A DNA stretch of 29,470 nt, taken from IMG/VR virus record IMGVR_UViG_3300044675_001527, positions 1 to 29,470 of that record; one strand, 5' to 3'. The notes beneath the pieces are model-generated. The model made no database searches and had not been told where the DNA came from. It was given only the letters and a program-made list of their open reading frames with translations. The position numbers and the translations under genes are program-made. The DNA is from a virus. Shown piece by piece: positions 11,977 through 19,999 of this stretch. The first letter of the stretch is position 1. Every line of letters starts with the position of its first letter.

Positions 11977-13581
11977 ATGGAATACGATAAAAAAGCACCT
12001 GGCGGTATGCGCCTAAGTCCTGAGCAAATCTTGAAGCGCCAGCAAATAGCGCAGACAAAAAAGGACGAATTCCAGCAACTCTATCAAGACGCATATGAAT
12101 TTGCCCTGCCACAGCGCCAGTTATACGGTGTGTGGGAAGGTGGCTCTGTTGGCGCTAAGAAGATGCAACGAGTCTTTGACTCTACTGCCATCAACTCTAC
12201 CCAACGGTTTGCCAATCGCTTGCAGTCTGTCGTGTTTCCACCTCAGCGCAAGTGGGCAAAGCTGGAAGCTGGTAGTCAGATTCCATTTGACAAAAAAGCT
12301 CAGGCACAAGCCATTTTTGATCAGTACTCAGATGAGATGTTCACAGTCCTGAAGCAATCCAACTTTGACATTGCCATTGGTGAGTTCTTGCTTGACTTGG
12401 CTGTGGGTACGGCTTGCATGATGGTTCAGCCTGGCGATGATGTCAATCCAATTAACTTCATCCCTGTTCCACTCTTCTTGGTAAGCTACGAAGAAGGCGC
12501 AAATGGTCAGGTCGACAACGTCTACCGCCGCATGCGCATGAAGGGTGAAGCTATCCAGCGCCAATGGCCTGATGCCGAGATCCCAGAAGAGATGCAACGC
12601 CGCATTGAAAACAAGCCAACAGACGAGATTGAGCTTCTGGAAGCCACCATCTATGACGCAAACCGTGGTGACTATTGCTACCATGTGATTGACCGTGTCA
12701 GCAAGAACGAGATTGTCTACCGCCGCCGCAAGATGTCACCATGGGTGATCAGCCGATACATGAAGGTGGCTGGTGAGATCTATGGTCGTGGGCCTTTGAT
12801 AACTGCTTTGCCCGACATCAAGACGCTGAACAAGACCAAAGAGCTGTTACTCAAGAACGCATCCTTGGCGGTGGCTGGTGTATATACAGCGGCAGACGAT
12901 GGCGTGTTAAATCCAAATACTGTCAAGATCGTTCCTGGCGCAATCATTCCAGTTGCCCGAAATGGTGGGCCACAAGGCCCTGCTTTGCTGGCTTTACCCC
13001 GCTCAGGTGACTTCAACGTCAGCCAATTGATCATCAACGACATGGTGCAGAACATCAAGCGCATCTTGCTGGATGAATCGTTGCCACCAGACAACATGAG
13101 CGCCCGATCTGCCACTGAGATTGTTGAGCGCATGAAGGAGTTGGCTCAGAACTTGGGTTCAGCCTTTGGTCGTTTGATCAATGAAACCATGATCCCGCTG
13201 GTTGCCAAGATCCTTGAGGTCATGGACGAGCGTGGCTTGATCGATATGCCTTTGCGTGTCAATGGGCTGGAGGTCAAGGTTGTGCCAGTGGCTCCATTGG
13301 CTATGGCTCAGAACATGGAAGAGGTCAATGCCATCATGCAGTTTATGCAGATTGCACAAGGGCTTGGCACAGATGGTCAGTTGGCTATCAAGGGTGATGT
13401 GCTGGTGGACTACTTGGCTGACAAGCTGGGTGTACCCGCAGCGGTCAGGAATACCAAGGCTGAACGTGCTGTGCTGATGGAAGACATGCAGAACCAGCAG
13501 ATGCAACAAGCTATGGCACAGCAACAGCAGATGGCTATGCAGGCTCAGGGAGCCTTGCCAGCACCAGAAGGAGCAATGTAA
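11977..13581 (+). CDS. Podovirus portal (head-tail connector) protein
   Basis: The product is 534 residues, close to T7 gp8 (536), with a GGGAAATC site before the ATG. Characteristic stretches include FDSTAINSTQRFANRLQSVV near residues 67-86, the WVISRYMKVAGEIYGRGPL region, SARSATEIVERMKELAQNLG (wing and clip helices) and a Gln/Met-rich C-terminal barrel tail. The portal forms the dodecameric ring at one head vertex through which terminase pumps DNA and to which the tail tube attaches. It overlaps the next gene by TAATGG. Confidence 0.95.
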   Translation: MEYDKKAPGGMRLSPEQILKRQQIAQTKKDEFQQLYQDAYEFALPQRQLYGVWEGGSVGAKKMQRVFDSTAINSTQRFANRLQSVVFPPQRKWAKLEAGSQIPFDKKAQAQAIFDQYSDEMFTVLKQSNFDIAIGEFLLDLAVGTACMMVQPGDDVNPINFIPVPLFLVSYEEGANGQVDNVYRRMRMKGEAIQRQWPDAEIPEEMQRRIENKPTDEIELLEATIYDANRGDYCYHVIDRVSKNEIVYRRRKMSPWVISRYMKVAGEIYGRGPLITALPDIKTLNKTKELLLKNASLAVAGVYTAADDGVLNPNTVKIVPGAIIPVARNGGPQGPALLALPRSGDFNVSQLIINDMVQNIKRILLDESLPPDNMSARSATEIVERMKELAQNLGSAFGRLINETMIPLVAKILEVMDERGLIDMPLRVNGLEVKVVPVAPLAMAQNMEEVNAIMQFMQIAQGLGTDGQLAIKGDVLVDYLADKLGVPAAVRNTKAERAVLMEDMQNQQMQQAMAQQQQMAMQAQGALPAPEGAM

Positions 13582-13907
13582 TGGACTATGGAAATAGACC
13601 AGATGGAGCGCCAAAAGGCATGGGGTTCTTTGGTGAACTCAAACGCCCAGACGGTAATGTCTCAACAGAGATATCTGTTGGCGTTGGCATCAATGGAAAA
13701 GAGATGGAAATCCCATTGATTGTTCCATCTTTGAACAAAAAGGAACTGGATTACTTGCTTAAAACTGATGTGCAATCCAAGAATTTCTTCCAAAACATGC
13801 CGCCATCAATCATGGACAAAGCGTATGAACATGCCACAACAAGGTTGAAACTTGGCAAGTCTCCGTTTGCTGACGAGTCTGAGGTTGGCAAACCTCCTGC
13901 CAAATGA
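13581..13907 (+). CDS. Conserved small phage protein after the portal
   Basis: The protein has 108 residues, with the start overlapping the portal stop. It begins with the motif MDYGNRPDGAPKGMGFFGEL, followed by KRPDGNVSTEISVGV and EIPLIVPSLNKKELDYLL. That N-terminal motif recurs widely in podovirus proteins, sometimes as a separate gene and sometimes as the N-terminus of large internal proteins. No enzymatic motif is present. The function is unknown. The gene ends ATGA into the Bbp19-like gene. Confidence 0.6.
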   Translation: MDYGNRPDGAPKGMGFFGELKRPDGNVSTEISVGVGINGKEMEIPLIVPSLNKKELDYLLKTDVQSKNFFQNMPPSIMDKAYEHATTRLKLGKSPFADESEVGKPPAK

Positions 13908-14167
13908 GCTGGGAAGAACTAGAGGCTATAGGACAGCCTACGGACGTCAGGGAAGTCGAGCAAAAGAGGGAAGACCTTGCCAGACTTACCCTGCGGGTCT
14001 TTGGCACTGAGGACGGCTTGAAGCTACTCCAGTGGATGAAGGATATGTATGTGAATGTACCTGTCGCCGTGCCAGGCACAGACCCATCGCATGCCTACTT
14101 TGCTGAAGGGCAAAGGAACGTAGTGAGGGAAATTGAAGCACGGATTAACCAAGCGAGGAAAATTTGA
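13904..14167 (+). CDS. Bbp19-like structural protein
   Basis: The product has 87 residues. The sequence LTLRVFGTEDGLKLLQWMKD, then VPGTDPSHAYFAEGQRNVVR, matches the Bbp19 family named from Bordetella phage BPP-1, a small protein between portal and scaffold in many podoviruses. It is presumed to be involved in head assembly. The gene overlaps the scaffold start. Confidence 0.72.
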   Translation: MSWEELEAIGQPTDVREVEQKREDLARLTLRVFGTEDGLKLLQWMKDMYVNVPVAVPGTDPSHAYFAEGQRNVVREIEARINQARKI

Positions 14168-14958
14168 CCACTGAAGCAACAACTGACCAACCCGCATCCA
14201 GCGGCCTATTGGACAATGTGCAAGTGACTGATGAAAGCACTCCATCAAACCCACAAGCCGTAGAGATTGAACACCGATCTGATACCACTGCGGCTACCAG
14301 TACAGCGCCTACAGGAACAGATGATCCCTTAGAGCGTCCTGACTTCTGGCCTGAGAACTTCTGGAAGAAAGACTCCAACGAGCCTGATCTAGAAGGCATT
14401 GCCAAGTCTTGGTCAGATCTGCGTAAGCAAATCAGCCAAGGCAAGCATAAAGCGCCAGCAGACGGTAATTACGACATGAAGCTCTTTGGCGACAATGCTG
14501 AAGGCAACCCAATGGCTAGTACTCTAACCAACTGGGCAAAGGAAAACGGCTTATCCCAAGCGGCATTTGACGACTTGGTAGGCAACCTGCAAACCCAAGC
14601 GCAAGAGATCATGGGCGCTGACATGGTAGACCCAGCGGAAGAGCTGAAAGCCCTTGGCCCTAATGGAAAAGCCATGGTAGACGGCATGGTGAACTGGGCT
14701 AGGGGACTGGTCAACAAGGGTGTTTGGTCACCAGATGACTTTGAAGAGTTCAAGATCATGGGCGGTACTGCTCGTGGAATCAGGGCTTTGATGAAGGTCA
14801 GAGAGTCTTATGAGGGCAGGATTCCAATTGAGTCTGCACCTTTGCCAGGCACTTCCAGCAAGGATGAGTTGTACCAAATGGTGCAAGATCCTAAGTACAA
14901 GACTGACCCTGCCTACAGACAAAAGGTTGAAAAGATGTTCCAAGCGACATTTAAGTAG
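14164..14958 (+). CDS. Scaffolding protein
   Basis: The product has 264 residues and begins at a TTG codon (14164) coupled to the previous gene, with GAGG six bases upstream. No alternative ATG in this frame gives a sensible N-terminus. The N-terminal half is acidic and disordered (rich in Thr, Ser, Asp, Glu), followed by DFWPENFWKKDSNEPDLEG and YDMKLFGDNAEGNPM. The C-terminal part is helical with a basic end (KVEKMFQATFK), as in scaffolds that nucleate capsid assembly through a short basic C-terminal helix. Its position between portal and capsid genes is diagnostic. An intrinsic terminator follows. Confidence 0.8.
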   Translation: MTTEATTDQPASSGLLDNVQVTDESTPSNPQAVEIEHRSDTTAATSTAPTGTDDPLERPDFWPENFWKKDSNEPDLEGIAKSWSDLRKQISQGKHKAPADGNYDMKLFGDNAEGNPMASTLTNWAKENGLSQAAFDDLVGNLQTQAQEIMGADMVDPAEELKALGPNGKAMVDGMVNWARGLVNKGVWSPDDFEEFKIMGGTARGIRALMKVRESYEGRIPIESAPLPGTSSKDELYQMVQDPKYKTDPAYRQKVEKMFQATFK

Positions 14959-14983
14959 AATCTCCAAGGCAAGCAGTTGCCCT

Positions 14984-15012
14984 TTGCCCCTACTTGCGTG
15001 GGGGCTTTTTTT
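14984..15012 (+). terminator. Intrinsic terminator after the scaffold gene
   Basis: GCCCC (14986-14990) and GGGGC (15001-15005) form a stem around a nine-base loop, followed by seven T (15006-15012). It separates the portal/scaffold transcript from the capsid unit. Confidence 0.88.
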
Positions 15013-15022
15013 CGTCTATACT
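14994..15022 (+). promoter_or_regulatory. Promoter that fires through the terminator toward the cloverleaf RNA
   Basis: TTGCGT (14994-14999), exactly 17 bases, then TATACT (15017-15022). The -35 box is inside the terminator loop. Transcription would start at about 15029, a few bases before the 70-nt cloverleaf at 15036. Confidence 0.5.
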
Positions 15023-15035
15023 CTGATCCGTCAAG

Positions 15036-15105
15036 CATCGCAGCAAGACACCCTAAAGCCCTTTGGCTCTAGCTTTCTAGCCTCGAAAGAGGTCACGCTG
15101 CGATG
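15036..15105 (+). ncRNA. Predicted 70-nt cloverleaf-shaped structured RNA (novel, unidentified)
   Basis: A perfect nine-base outer stem CATCGCAGC (15036-15044) and GCTGCGATG (15097-15105) encloses 52 bases. Three hairpins lie within it in a row: AGCC-CTTT-GGCT (about 15057-15068), CTAG-CTTT-CTAG (about 15069-15080) and CCTC-GAAA-GAGG (about 15081-15092) with a GNRA-type tetraloop. Hand-folding gives a four-way junction. It is not a canonical tRNA: the outer stem is nine bases, the loops are four bases, and no T-loop TTCRA sequence or CCA end is present. The promoter upstream would start transcription at about 15029. No known RNA family is recognised. Confidence 0.5.
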
Positions 15106-15400
15106 TGGAAAGCTGGAACCAGAGGGTTTTTGCTTTTCTGACTCGCAGGCAATGCGGTACGTCAGTGGTTGCCTGTTAAATAACCCTGTTACACGGCAAG
15201 CCAAAGCGGGGATGGTGGGCTAAGAATAGAGCCAGGTGGTAGGTCAGCAATGACTGCAAGTCTGTTCAGTGTGATGCGATGGCATGGCTCCGTAGGGCAT
15301 ACATCGAAGCACAGGCGAACTTTGGTTTTGACCACGGTAAGGCTGTGCTTTGCTCAAACATTCACCATAGGGCATTTATAGAGATTAGATTAAATAAGTG
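15106..15400. other. Gene-free stretch between cloverleaf and capsid promoter
   Basis: No convincing gene was found. One 23-codon frame from about 15152 lacks a ribosome site. The stretch holds a weak hairpin AACC-AGAG-GGTT followed by a T-rich tract (about 15118-15139), which could end the upstream RNA, an inverted repeat CAGGCAA/TTGCCTG (about 15147-15175) and an eight-base inverted repeat AAGCACAG (15307-15314) with CTGTGCTT (15343-15350) around a 28-base loop. Confidence 0.4.
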
Positions 15401-15431
15401 TTGACAGGTGTTAAAAAGTGATATATATAAT
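15401..15431 (+). promoter_or_regulatory. Strong sigma70-type promoter of the capsid gene
   Basis: TTGACA (15401-15406) is the perfect consensus, followed after 17 bases by TATATA (15424-15429) and an overlapping TATAAT (15426-15431). Transcription would start near 15438, giving a leader of about 136 bases. It is the best promoter match in the window and fits a major-capsid gene that needs high expression. Confidence 0.8.
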
Positions 15432-15437
15432 GTAAGC

Positions 15438-15573
15438 ATAGGCATATCTGGCAACAGACCCTTAACCGCAGTGGATGCTGTAGATTGGCTGGCTTAACCA
15501 GCAAGCATATGGCCCTGACTCTCAGGCTTACCGTGGCGAGAACCCTGATCAATTAACTTAATGAGGTATTCAA
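15438..15573 (+). other. Capsid mRNA leader with small hairpins
   Basis: The leader holds hairpins GCTGG-CTTAA-CCAGC (15488-15502) and CCTGA-CTC-TCAGG (15514-15526), and the ribosome site GAGGT before the ATG at 15574. No open reading frame of note is seen. Hairpins in this position may stabilise the mRNA or modulate translation. Confidence 0.45.
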
Positions 15574-16416
15574 ATGAGCGTTTCTCTATCCAACGCCTTT
15601 GTTACTCTGTTCGATGCGGAAGTCAAGCAAGCCTACCAAGGTAAGGCAATGCTGGTTCCAGCGGTTCGCCAGCGTCGAGGAGTCGAAGGTTCTACTGTCA
15701 AGTTCCCCAAGGTCGGTCGTGGTGTTGCCACTGTCCGTCTTCCCCAAACTGATGTCACACCTTTAAACGTAGCATTCAGCACCGTCACTTGTACGTTGGC
15801 TGACTTCAATGCTGCTGAGTACAGCGACATCTTTTCCCAAGCTAAAGTCAACTTTGACGAGCGCCAAGAATTGGTGCAAGTTGTTGCTGGCGCTATGGGT
15901 CGCCGTCAAGACCAAATGATTCTGGATGCCTTGACTGGCTCTAGCACCAGCTTGACTGTTGCTAACAGCATTGGTGGCTCTAACACCAACATGAACGTAG
16001 CAAAACTGCGTGAAGCCAAGCGTTTGATGGACAAAGGTAATGTGCCACCTGATGGTCGCAATATCCTTATCCACGCAAATGGTTTGTCCAACTTGCTGTC
16101 TGAAACCAGCGTTACCAGCTCCGACTTCAACAGTGTGAAAGCATTGGTGCAAGGCGACATCAACACATTCTTGGGATTCACATTCCATGTGTTGGGTGAC
16201 CGCTCTGAAGGTGGCTTGGCAATTGACGGTTCTTTGGATCGTACTTGCTTTGCATTCCACAAGGATGCAGTTGGCTACGCCGAAGGTCTTGCCATGCGTA
16301 CTGAGATCAACTACATCGCTGAGAAGACTTCTTGGTTGGTGAATGAGGTTTTCAGTGCTGGCGCTATCGCCATTGACGATGAAGGTATCGTCAAGATCAC
16401 CTGCCGTGAAACTTAA
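15574..16416 (+). CDS. Major capsid protein
   Basis: The protein has 280 residues, behind the strongest promoter and a GAGGT ribosome site. It begins MSVSLSNAFVTLFDAEVKQA, and has the mixed helix-strand layout of HK97-like coat proteins of the podovirus 'phage capsid' group: an N-arm, KVNFDERQELVQVVAGAMGR (long spine helix), RNILIHANGLSNLLSET and FLGFTFHVLGDRSEGGLAID (A-domain), ending with a beta-sheet segment. The position directly after the scaffold supports the call. The small size is typical of this group (about 270-340). The copy number is high, consistent with the isolated promoter. Confidence 0.88.
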   Translation: MSVSLSNAFVTLFDAEVKQAYQGKAMLVPAVRQRRGVEGSTVKFPKVGRGVATVRLPQTDVTPLNVAFSTVTCTLADFNAAEYSDIFSQAKVNFDERQELVQVVAGAMGRRQDQMILDALTGSSTSLTVANSIGGSNTNMNVAKLREAKRLMDKGNVPPDGRNILIHANGLSNLLSETSVTSSDFNSVKALVQGDINTFLGFTFHVLGDRSEGGLAIDGSLDRTCFAFHKDAVGYAEGLAMRTEINYIAEKTSWLVNEVFSAGAIAIDDEGIVKITCRET

Positions 16417-16430
16417 TCTAGGAGAACAAC

Positions 16431-16712
16431 ATGGCATTTTCAGCTACAGGCTTTAACACAATCGGCGGTCAATCCAAGGCTGGCAACGCTCCTGCAATCT
16501 ATACCTACTCTAGTGCTGACGCTCAAAGCGTTATCCGTGCTTCTGGGTATTTCAATGCAGTGGCTTCCATCCTCAAGGTTGGCGACTTGATCTTCTGCTA
16601 CTCGGCAACTGGTGGCACTCCTGTAATGTCTACCGCTTATGTGAATTCAAACACAGGTACTGTGGTTGACATCACTGACGGTGTGACCGTTACTGCAACT
16701 GATACTGATTAA
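16431..16712 (+). CDS. Small capsid-associated protein
   Basis: The protein has 93 residues with a strong AGGAG site, co-transcribed with the capsid gene and before a terminator. It is Ala/Ser/Thr/Gly-rich and beta-like (FNAVASILKVGDLIFCYSAT, then TVVDITDGVTVTATDTD), of the kind of small decoration or cement proteins that share a transcript with the coat protein. No sequence family is recognised. Confidence 0.6.
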   Translation: MAFSATGFNTIGGQSKAGNAPAIYTYSSADAQSVIRASGYFNAVASILKVGDLIFCYSATGGTPVMSTAYVNSNTGTVVDITDGVTVTATDTD

Positions 16713-16730
16713 TCAGTAGTCAACTGAGTA

Positions 16731-16768
16731 GGCCATCTTCTGGGGATTCTCGGAGGATGGCCTTTTTT
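16731..16768 (+). terminator. Intrinsic terminator after the capsid unit
   Basis: GGCCATC (16731-16737) and GATGGCC (16756-16762) form a seven-base stem, with further partial pairing in the loop, followed by six T (16763-16768). Its 3' end is 16 bases before the ATG at 16785. Confidence 0.9.
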
Positions 16769-16784
16769 ACATTGAGAGGTTCAA

Positions 16785-17399
16785 ATGGCAGCAGGCGACA
16801 CAGGAATTTCAATTTGCTCAGATGCATTGATCATGCTGGGAGCCAAGGCTATTACGTCTTTCAATGATGGTACTGACGAGTCCAGCACTTGTGACCGTCT
16901 GTATAGCGACATCCGAGATTCCACGCTGGCTACCTATCCGTGGACATTCAGCACTAAAAAGATTCAACTGGCGCAGTTGTTGACAGCACCTACTTCCGTG
17001 TGGAAGTACCAGTACCAATTGCCTGGTGACAAGATCTCCAACCCTCGTGCTGTGTACAACTCAGCCACCCCTAGCAGTCCAGTGCAAAAGGACTGGGAGA
17101 TCCAAGGCGATGTCTTGTTGACCAACTTGACCAGCGTCTACATTGACTACCAGTACAGCGTTGGCGAGTTTGCCATGCCGCAGTACTTTGTCCAACTGCT
17201 CAAGTACATGATGTCTTGGCACTTGGCAATGCCCATTACCGAACAAACAGACAAAGCCCAGTACTGGCAACGTGTTGCCGTTGGCGATATTTCAGAGAAT
17301 GGTCGTGGCGGGTACTTCCGCACAGCCATGCAGATTGACGGACAGAACAACCCAGTGCGGGTGATCGAAGATTATTCTCTTATTGCTGTGAGGAACTGA
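16785..17399 (+). CDS. Tail tubular protein A (T7 gp11-like)
   Basis: The product has 204 residues with GAGAGG upstream. Its sequence begins MAAGDTGISICSDALIMLGA and includes CDRLYSDIRDSTLATYPWTF, the pattern of podovirus tail tubular A proteins (T7 gp11 has 196 residues). This protein forms the ring between the portal and the nozzle. It is coupled to the tubular B gene by TGATGG, as in T7-like operons. Confidence 0.92.
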   Translation: MAAGDTGISICSDALIMLGAKAITSFNDGTDESSTCDRLYSDIRDSTLATYPWTFSTKKIQLAQLLTAPTSVWKYQYQLPGDKISNPRAVYNSATPSSPVQKDWEIQGDVLLTNLTSVYIDYQYSVGEFAMPQYFVQLLKYMMSWHLAMPITEQTDKAQYWQRVAVGDISENGRGGYFRTAMQIDGQNNPVRVIEDYSLIAVRN

Positions 17400-19384
17400 T
17401 GGCACGTTTTGTTGACGTAACCACAAACTTCTCCACAGGAGAGCTTGATCCTTTGCTCCGTGCAAGGGTTGACCTTGCTACCTATGCCAATGCGCTTGCA
17501 AAGGCCACAAACGTCCTTATCCAACCCCAAGGTGGCCTGCGCCGTAGACCAGGCTTAAAACACATCCTAGAGCTTCCAAACAGCAGTACCCCATCTGCTG
17601 GCAATGGTGTGCGCTTGGTTCCGTTCCAGTTCTCTGTGGACGACAGCTACATGCTGTGCTTTACCCACCAGCGCATGTACGTCATCAAGGCTGGCGCTGT
17701 GATTGCCAACATCAATGGCACTGGCAACAACTACCTGACCACCACCGTCACATCCAGCATGGTTGATGACATGTGCTGGACTCAGTCTGCTGACACGCTG
17801 ATCGTTGTCCACCCAGACTTACAGCCAGTCAAGATTGTGCGTGGTGCTTCAGATTCTTTGTGGACAGCAACATCAATCACGTTTGACAGCATCCCAAAAT
17901 ATGCTTTCACGATAACCACCACCAACCCAGCAGCGACACTGACACCCAGCGCCGTGTCTGGCAATATTACTTTGACGGCATCTGCTAGCGTCTTTACCGC
18001 AGGCAGTGTCAACCAGTACGTCAACGTGTCGCCACAGGGTCGGGCAAGGATCATTGCCTACACCAGCGGAACCGTGGTTAGCGCCATTACAGAATACCCA
18101 TTCTTTAGCACCGCAGCAGTTGCAAGTGCTAGTTGGGAGTATGAGTCTGGCTATGAAGATGTGTGGTCGTCTGGCAAGGGCTGGCCTCGCACCGTTACTT
18201 TCCATGAAGGTCGCCTGTATTTTGGTGGCTCCAAGTCTCGTCCATCTACCATCTGGGGTAGCAAGATTGCGTTGTTCTTTGACTTTGCTCCAACAGAGTC
18301 ATTGGACGATGATGCGGTTGAAGCCACGCTGGACACCAATGATTTGAACGTCATTACTGACATCATCAGTTCTCGTGACTTCCAAGTGTTCACCACTGGC
18401 GGTGAGTTCTATGTGCCACAAGCTGGCACTGACCCGATCACACCACTGACATTCACATTCAAGAACGTCAGCAGAAACGGAATCAAACCTGGCACTCGTG
18501 TGCAATCTGTGGACTCTGGCTCTGTGTATATACAGCGCCAAGGTAAGTCGCTCAATGAGTTTGTGTTCTCTGACACCCAGTTGACGTACATCACCCAGCG
18601 CATCTCGCTGTTCTCAGGTCACTTACTGAAGAACCCAGAGCGTATTGCGTTGCGCCGTGCGTCCAGCACTGAGGACGCTGACTTGCTGTTGATGACCAAT
18701 ACGCAAGATGGCAGTATGGCGGCATTCAGTGTCATGCGCTCACAGCAAGTAACCAGCCCATCTGAGTTCACAACCGATGGCAGATTCTTAGATGTTGGCG
18801 TAGATATCACCAACATATACACAGTTACCAAGCGCACATTCAACTCGGTTGACAGGTATTTCGTTGAGTTGTTCACAGACACTCTGTTTACAGATTGTGC
18901 GTTCATTGGTGGTGCAGCGGCAAGCGCCAGCAGTTTGCCTCACATTGGCAAGGCGCTGAACGTGATCACTGATGGCGTGGTGCAGTTTAATGAGACTGTC
19001 AGCGGTGGCGGCTCCGTGACGTTTGACCGTGCTAGCACCACATCGTATGAGGTTGGATTGCCAATCACTGTGTACGTCAAGACAATGCCTGTTGAGGTCA
19101 AGTTGCAAACTGGCTCTCGTTTGTCGTTCAAGAAGCGCATTGTGGAGATCAGCCCAATCGTGAAAGACACACAGCACTTGATCATCAACAACCAGCCAGT
19201 GGCTTTTAGGTTGTTTGACAATCCATTGCTTGATGACCCTGAGCCAACCTTTACTGGAGTTAAGCGTGTGAACGGCGTACTTGGCTACAGTAGAGAACAA
19301 TCCATTGAAGTACAGCAAAATCTGCCCTTGAAAATGACCTTGCTTGGCTTGGACTACAGGGTTGCAGTACATCCAGGGACATAA
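17399..19384 (+). CDS. Tail tubular protein B (T7 gp12-like nozzle)
   Basis: The protein has 661 residues, beginning MARFVDVTTNFSTGELDPLL, then LIQPQGGLRRRPGLKHI, the hallmark of tubular protein B (T7 gp12 is 794 residues). It is beta-rich and includes the segment SGKGWPRTVTFHEGRLYFGG, common to this family. Six copies are expected to make the nozzle of the short tail. It overlaps tubular protein A by four bases. The shorter length than in T7 is common in related phages. Confidence 0.93.
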   Translation: MARFVDVTTNFSTGELDPLLRARVDLATYANALAKATNVLIQPQGGLRRRPGLKHILELPNSSTPSAGNGVRLVPFQFSVDDSYMLCFTHQRMYVIKAGAVIANINGTGNNYLTTTVTSSMVDDMCWTQSADTLIVVHPDLQPVKIVRGASDSLWTATSITFDSIPKYAFTITTTNPAATLTPSAVSGNITLTASASVFTAGSVNQYVNVSPQGRARIIAYTSGTVVSAITEYPFFSTAAVASASWEYESGYEDVWSSGKGWPRTVTFHEGRLYFGGSKSRPSTIWGSKIALFFDFAPTESLDDDAVEATLDTNDLNVITDIISSRDFQVFTTGGEFYVPQAGTDPITPLTFTFKNVSRNGIKPGTRVQSVDSGSVYIQRQGKSLNEFVFSDTQLTYITQRISLFSGHLLKNPERIALRRASSTEDADLLLMTNTQDGSMAAFSVMRSQQVTSPSEFTTDGRFLDVGVDITNIYTVTKRTFNSVDRYFVELFTDTLFTDCAFIGGAAASASSLPHIGKALNVITDGVVQFNETVSGGGSVTFDRASTTSYEVGLPITVYVKTMPVEVKLQTGSRLSFKKRIVEISPIVKDTQHLIINNQPVAFRLFDNPLLDDPEPTFTGVKRVNGVLGYSREQSIEVQQNLPLKMTLLGLDYRVAVHPGT

Positions 19385-19387
19385 AAA

Positions 19388-19999
19388 ATGGCAACAAGTT
19401 ACGACGCAGCAGCAGGATTTATCAGCGCCTATGGGCAATCAGAAGCCCAGAAAGCTGCCGCCATCAATCAGCAGACTGGCTACATGGTGCAGGCTAGGGA
19501 CAACCTTGCCATTGCCAGTGTCCGTGCAGACATGGACAACCAGTACGCAGAGATCCAAGCTGGTCGGATGCTCAAGAAGGCAGAGATTGAAGCTCAGAAC
19601 TACACCATTGCTGGTAACTCACTGCTCAAGAATCTGCGGTCAGCCAATGCTTCTATGAGAGCAAGAGCGGCGGCAAGCGGTGTTGTTGTCGGTGAAGGCT
19701 CCGTTGCGGCTGTTGCTCGTGAGAACGTAGCGGCAACCATGCGTGACGTTGGCATTGCCGACTTGAATGCGTTGACAGCCAAGGTGCTTGGCTTTGAAGA
19801 TGCCAGCGCATTGGTGCAGTCCACCCAGTACCAGACATTCTTGAACAACTTTACCGCACAGCGCCAAGCTGGTCAGTACGAGATGGCGGCTTCTGCTGCT
19901 CGTCAGCAAGGCAATCTGTTGTCTGGATATACATTGGCAAAAGGCGCAATGGACTTTGCTAAGACCTATACGCCATCAACACCTAAGAAAGTAAAGTGA
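19388..19999 (+). CDS. Internal virion protein (T7 gp14-like)
   Basis: The product is 203 residues starting MATSYDAAAGFISAYGQSEA, all-helical and Ala/Gln-rich, with LKNLRSANASMRARAAASGVV, then VVGEGSVAAVARENVAATMR. This is typical of small ejection proteins that lie in the head core and enter the host envelope ahead of the DNA. It is the first of three coupled internal-protein genes. Family is judged by composition and position. The stop overlaps the next start (TGATGG). Confidence 0.8.
   Translation: MATSYDAAAGFISAYGQSEAQKAAAINQQTGYMVQARDNLAIASVRADMDNQYAEIQAGRMLKKAEIEAQNYTIAGNSLLKNLRSANASMRARAAASGVVVGEGSVAAVARENVAATMRDVGIADLNALTAKVLGFEDASALVQSTQYQTFLNNFTAQRQAGQYEMAASAARQQGNLLSGYTLAKGAMDFAKTYTPSTPKKVK

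Noticed and set aside
15036-15105. tRNA gene
   Set aside because: The cloverleaf shape invites it, but the outer stem is nine bases, loops are four bases, and the T-loop and anticodon-loop consensus bases are missing.
15152-15223. 23-codon frame MRYVSGCLLNN...
   Set aside because: No ribosome site, not coupled to other genes, and lies within an inverted-repeat-rich noncoding stretch.
15763-16437. Minus-strand frame of 224 codons over the capsid gene
   Set aside because: It is antisense to a well-supported capsid gene with its own promoter, and there is no promoter or ribosome site for the antisense frame.
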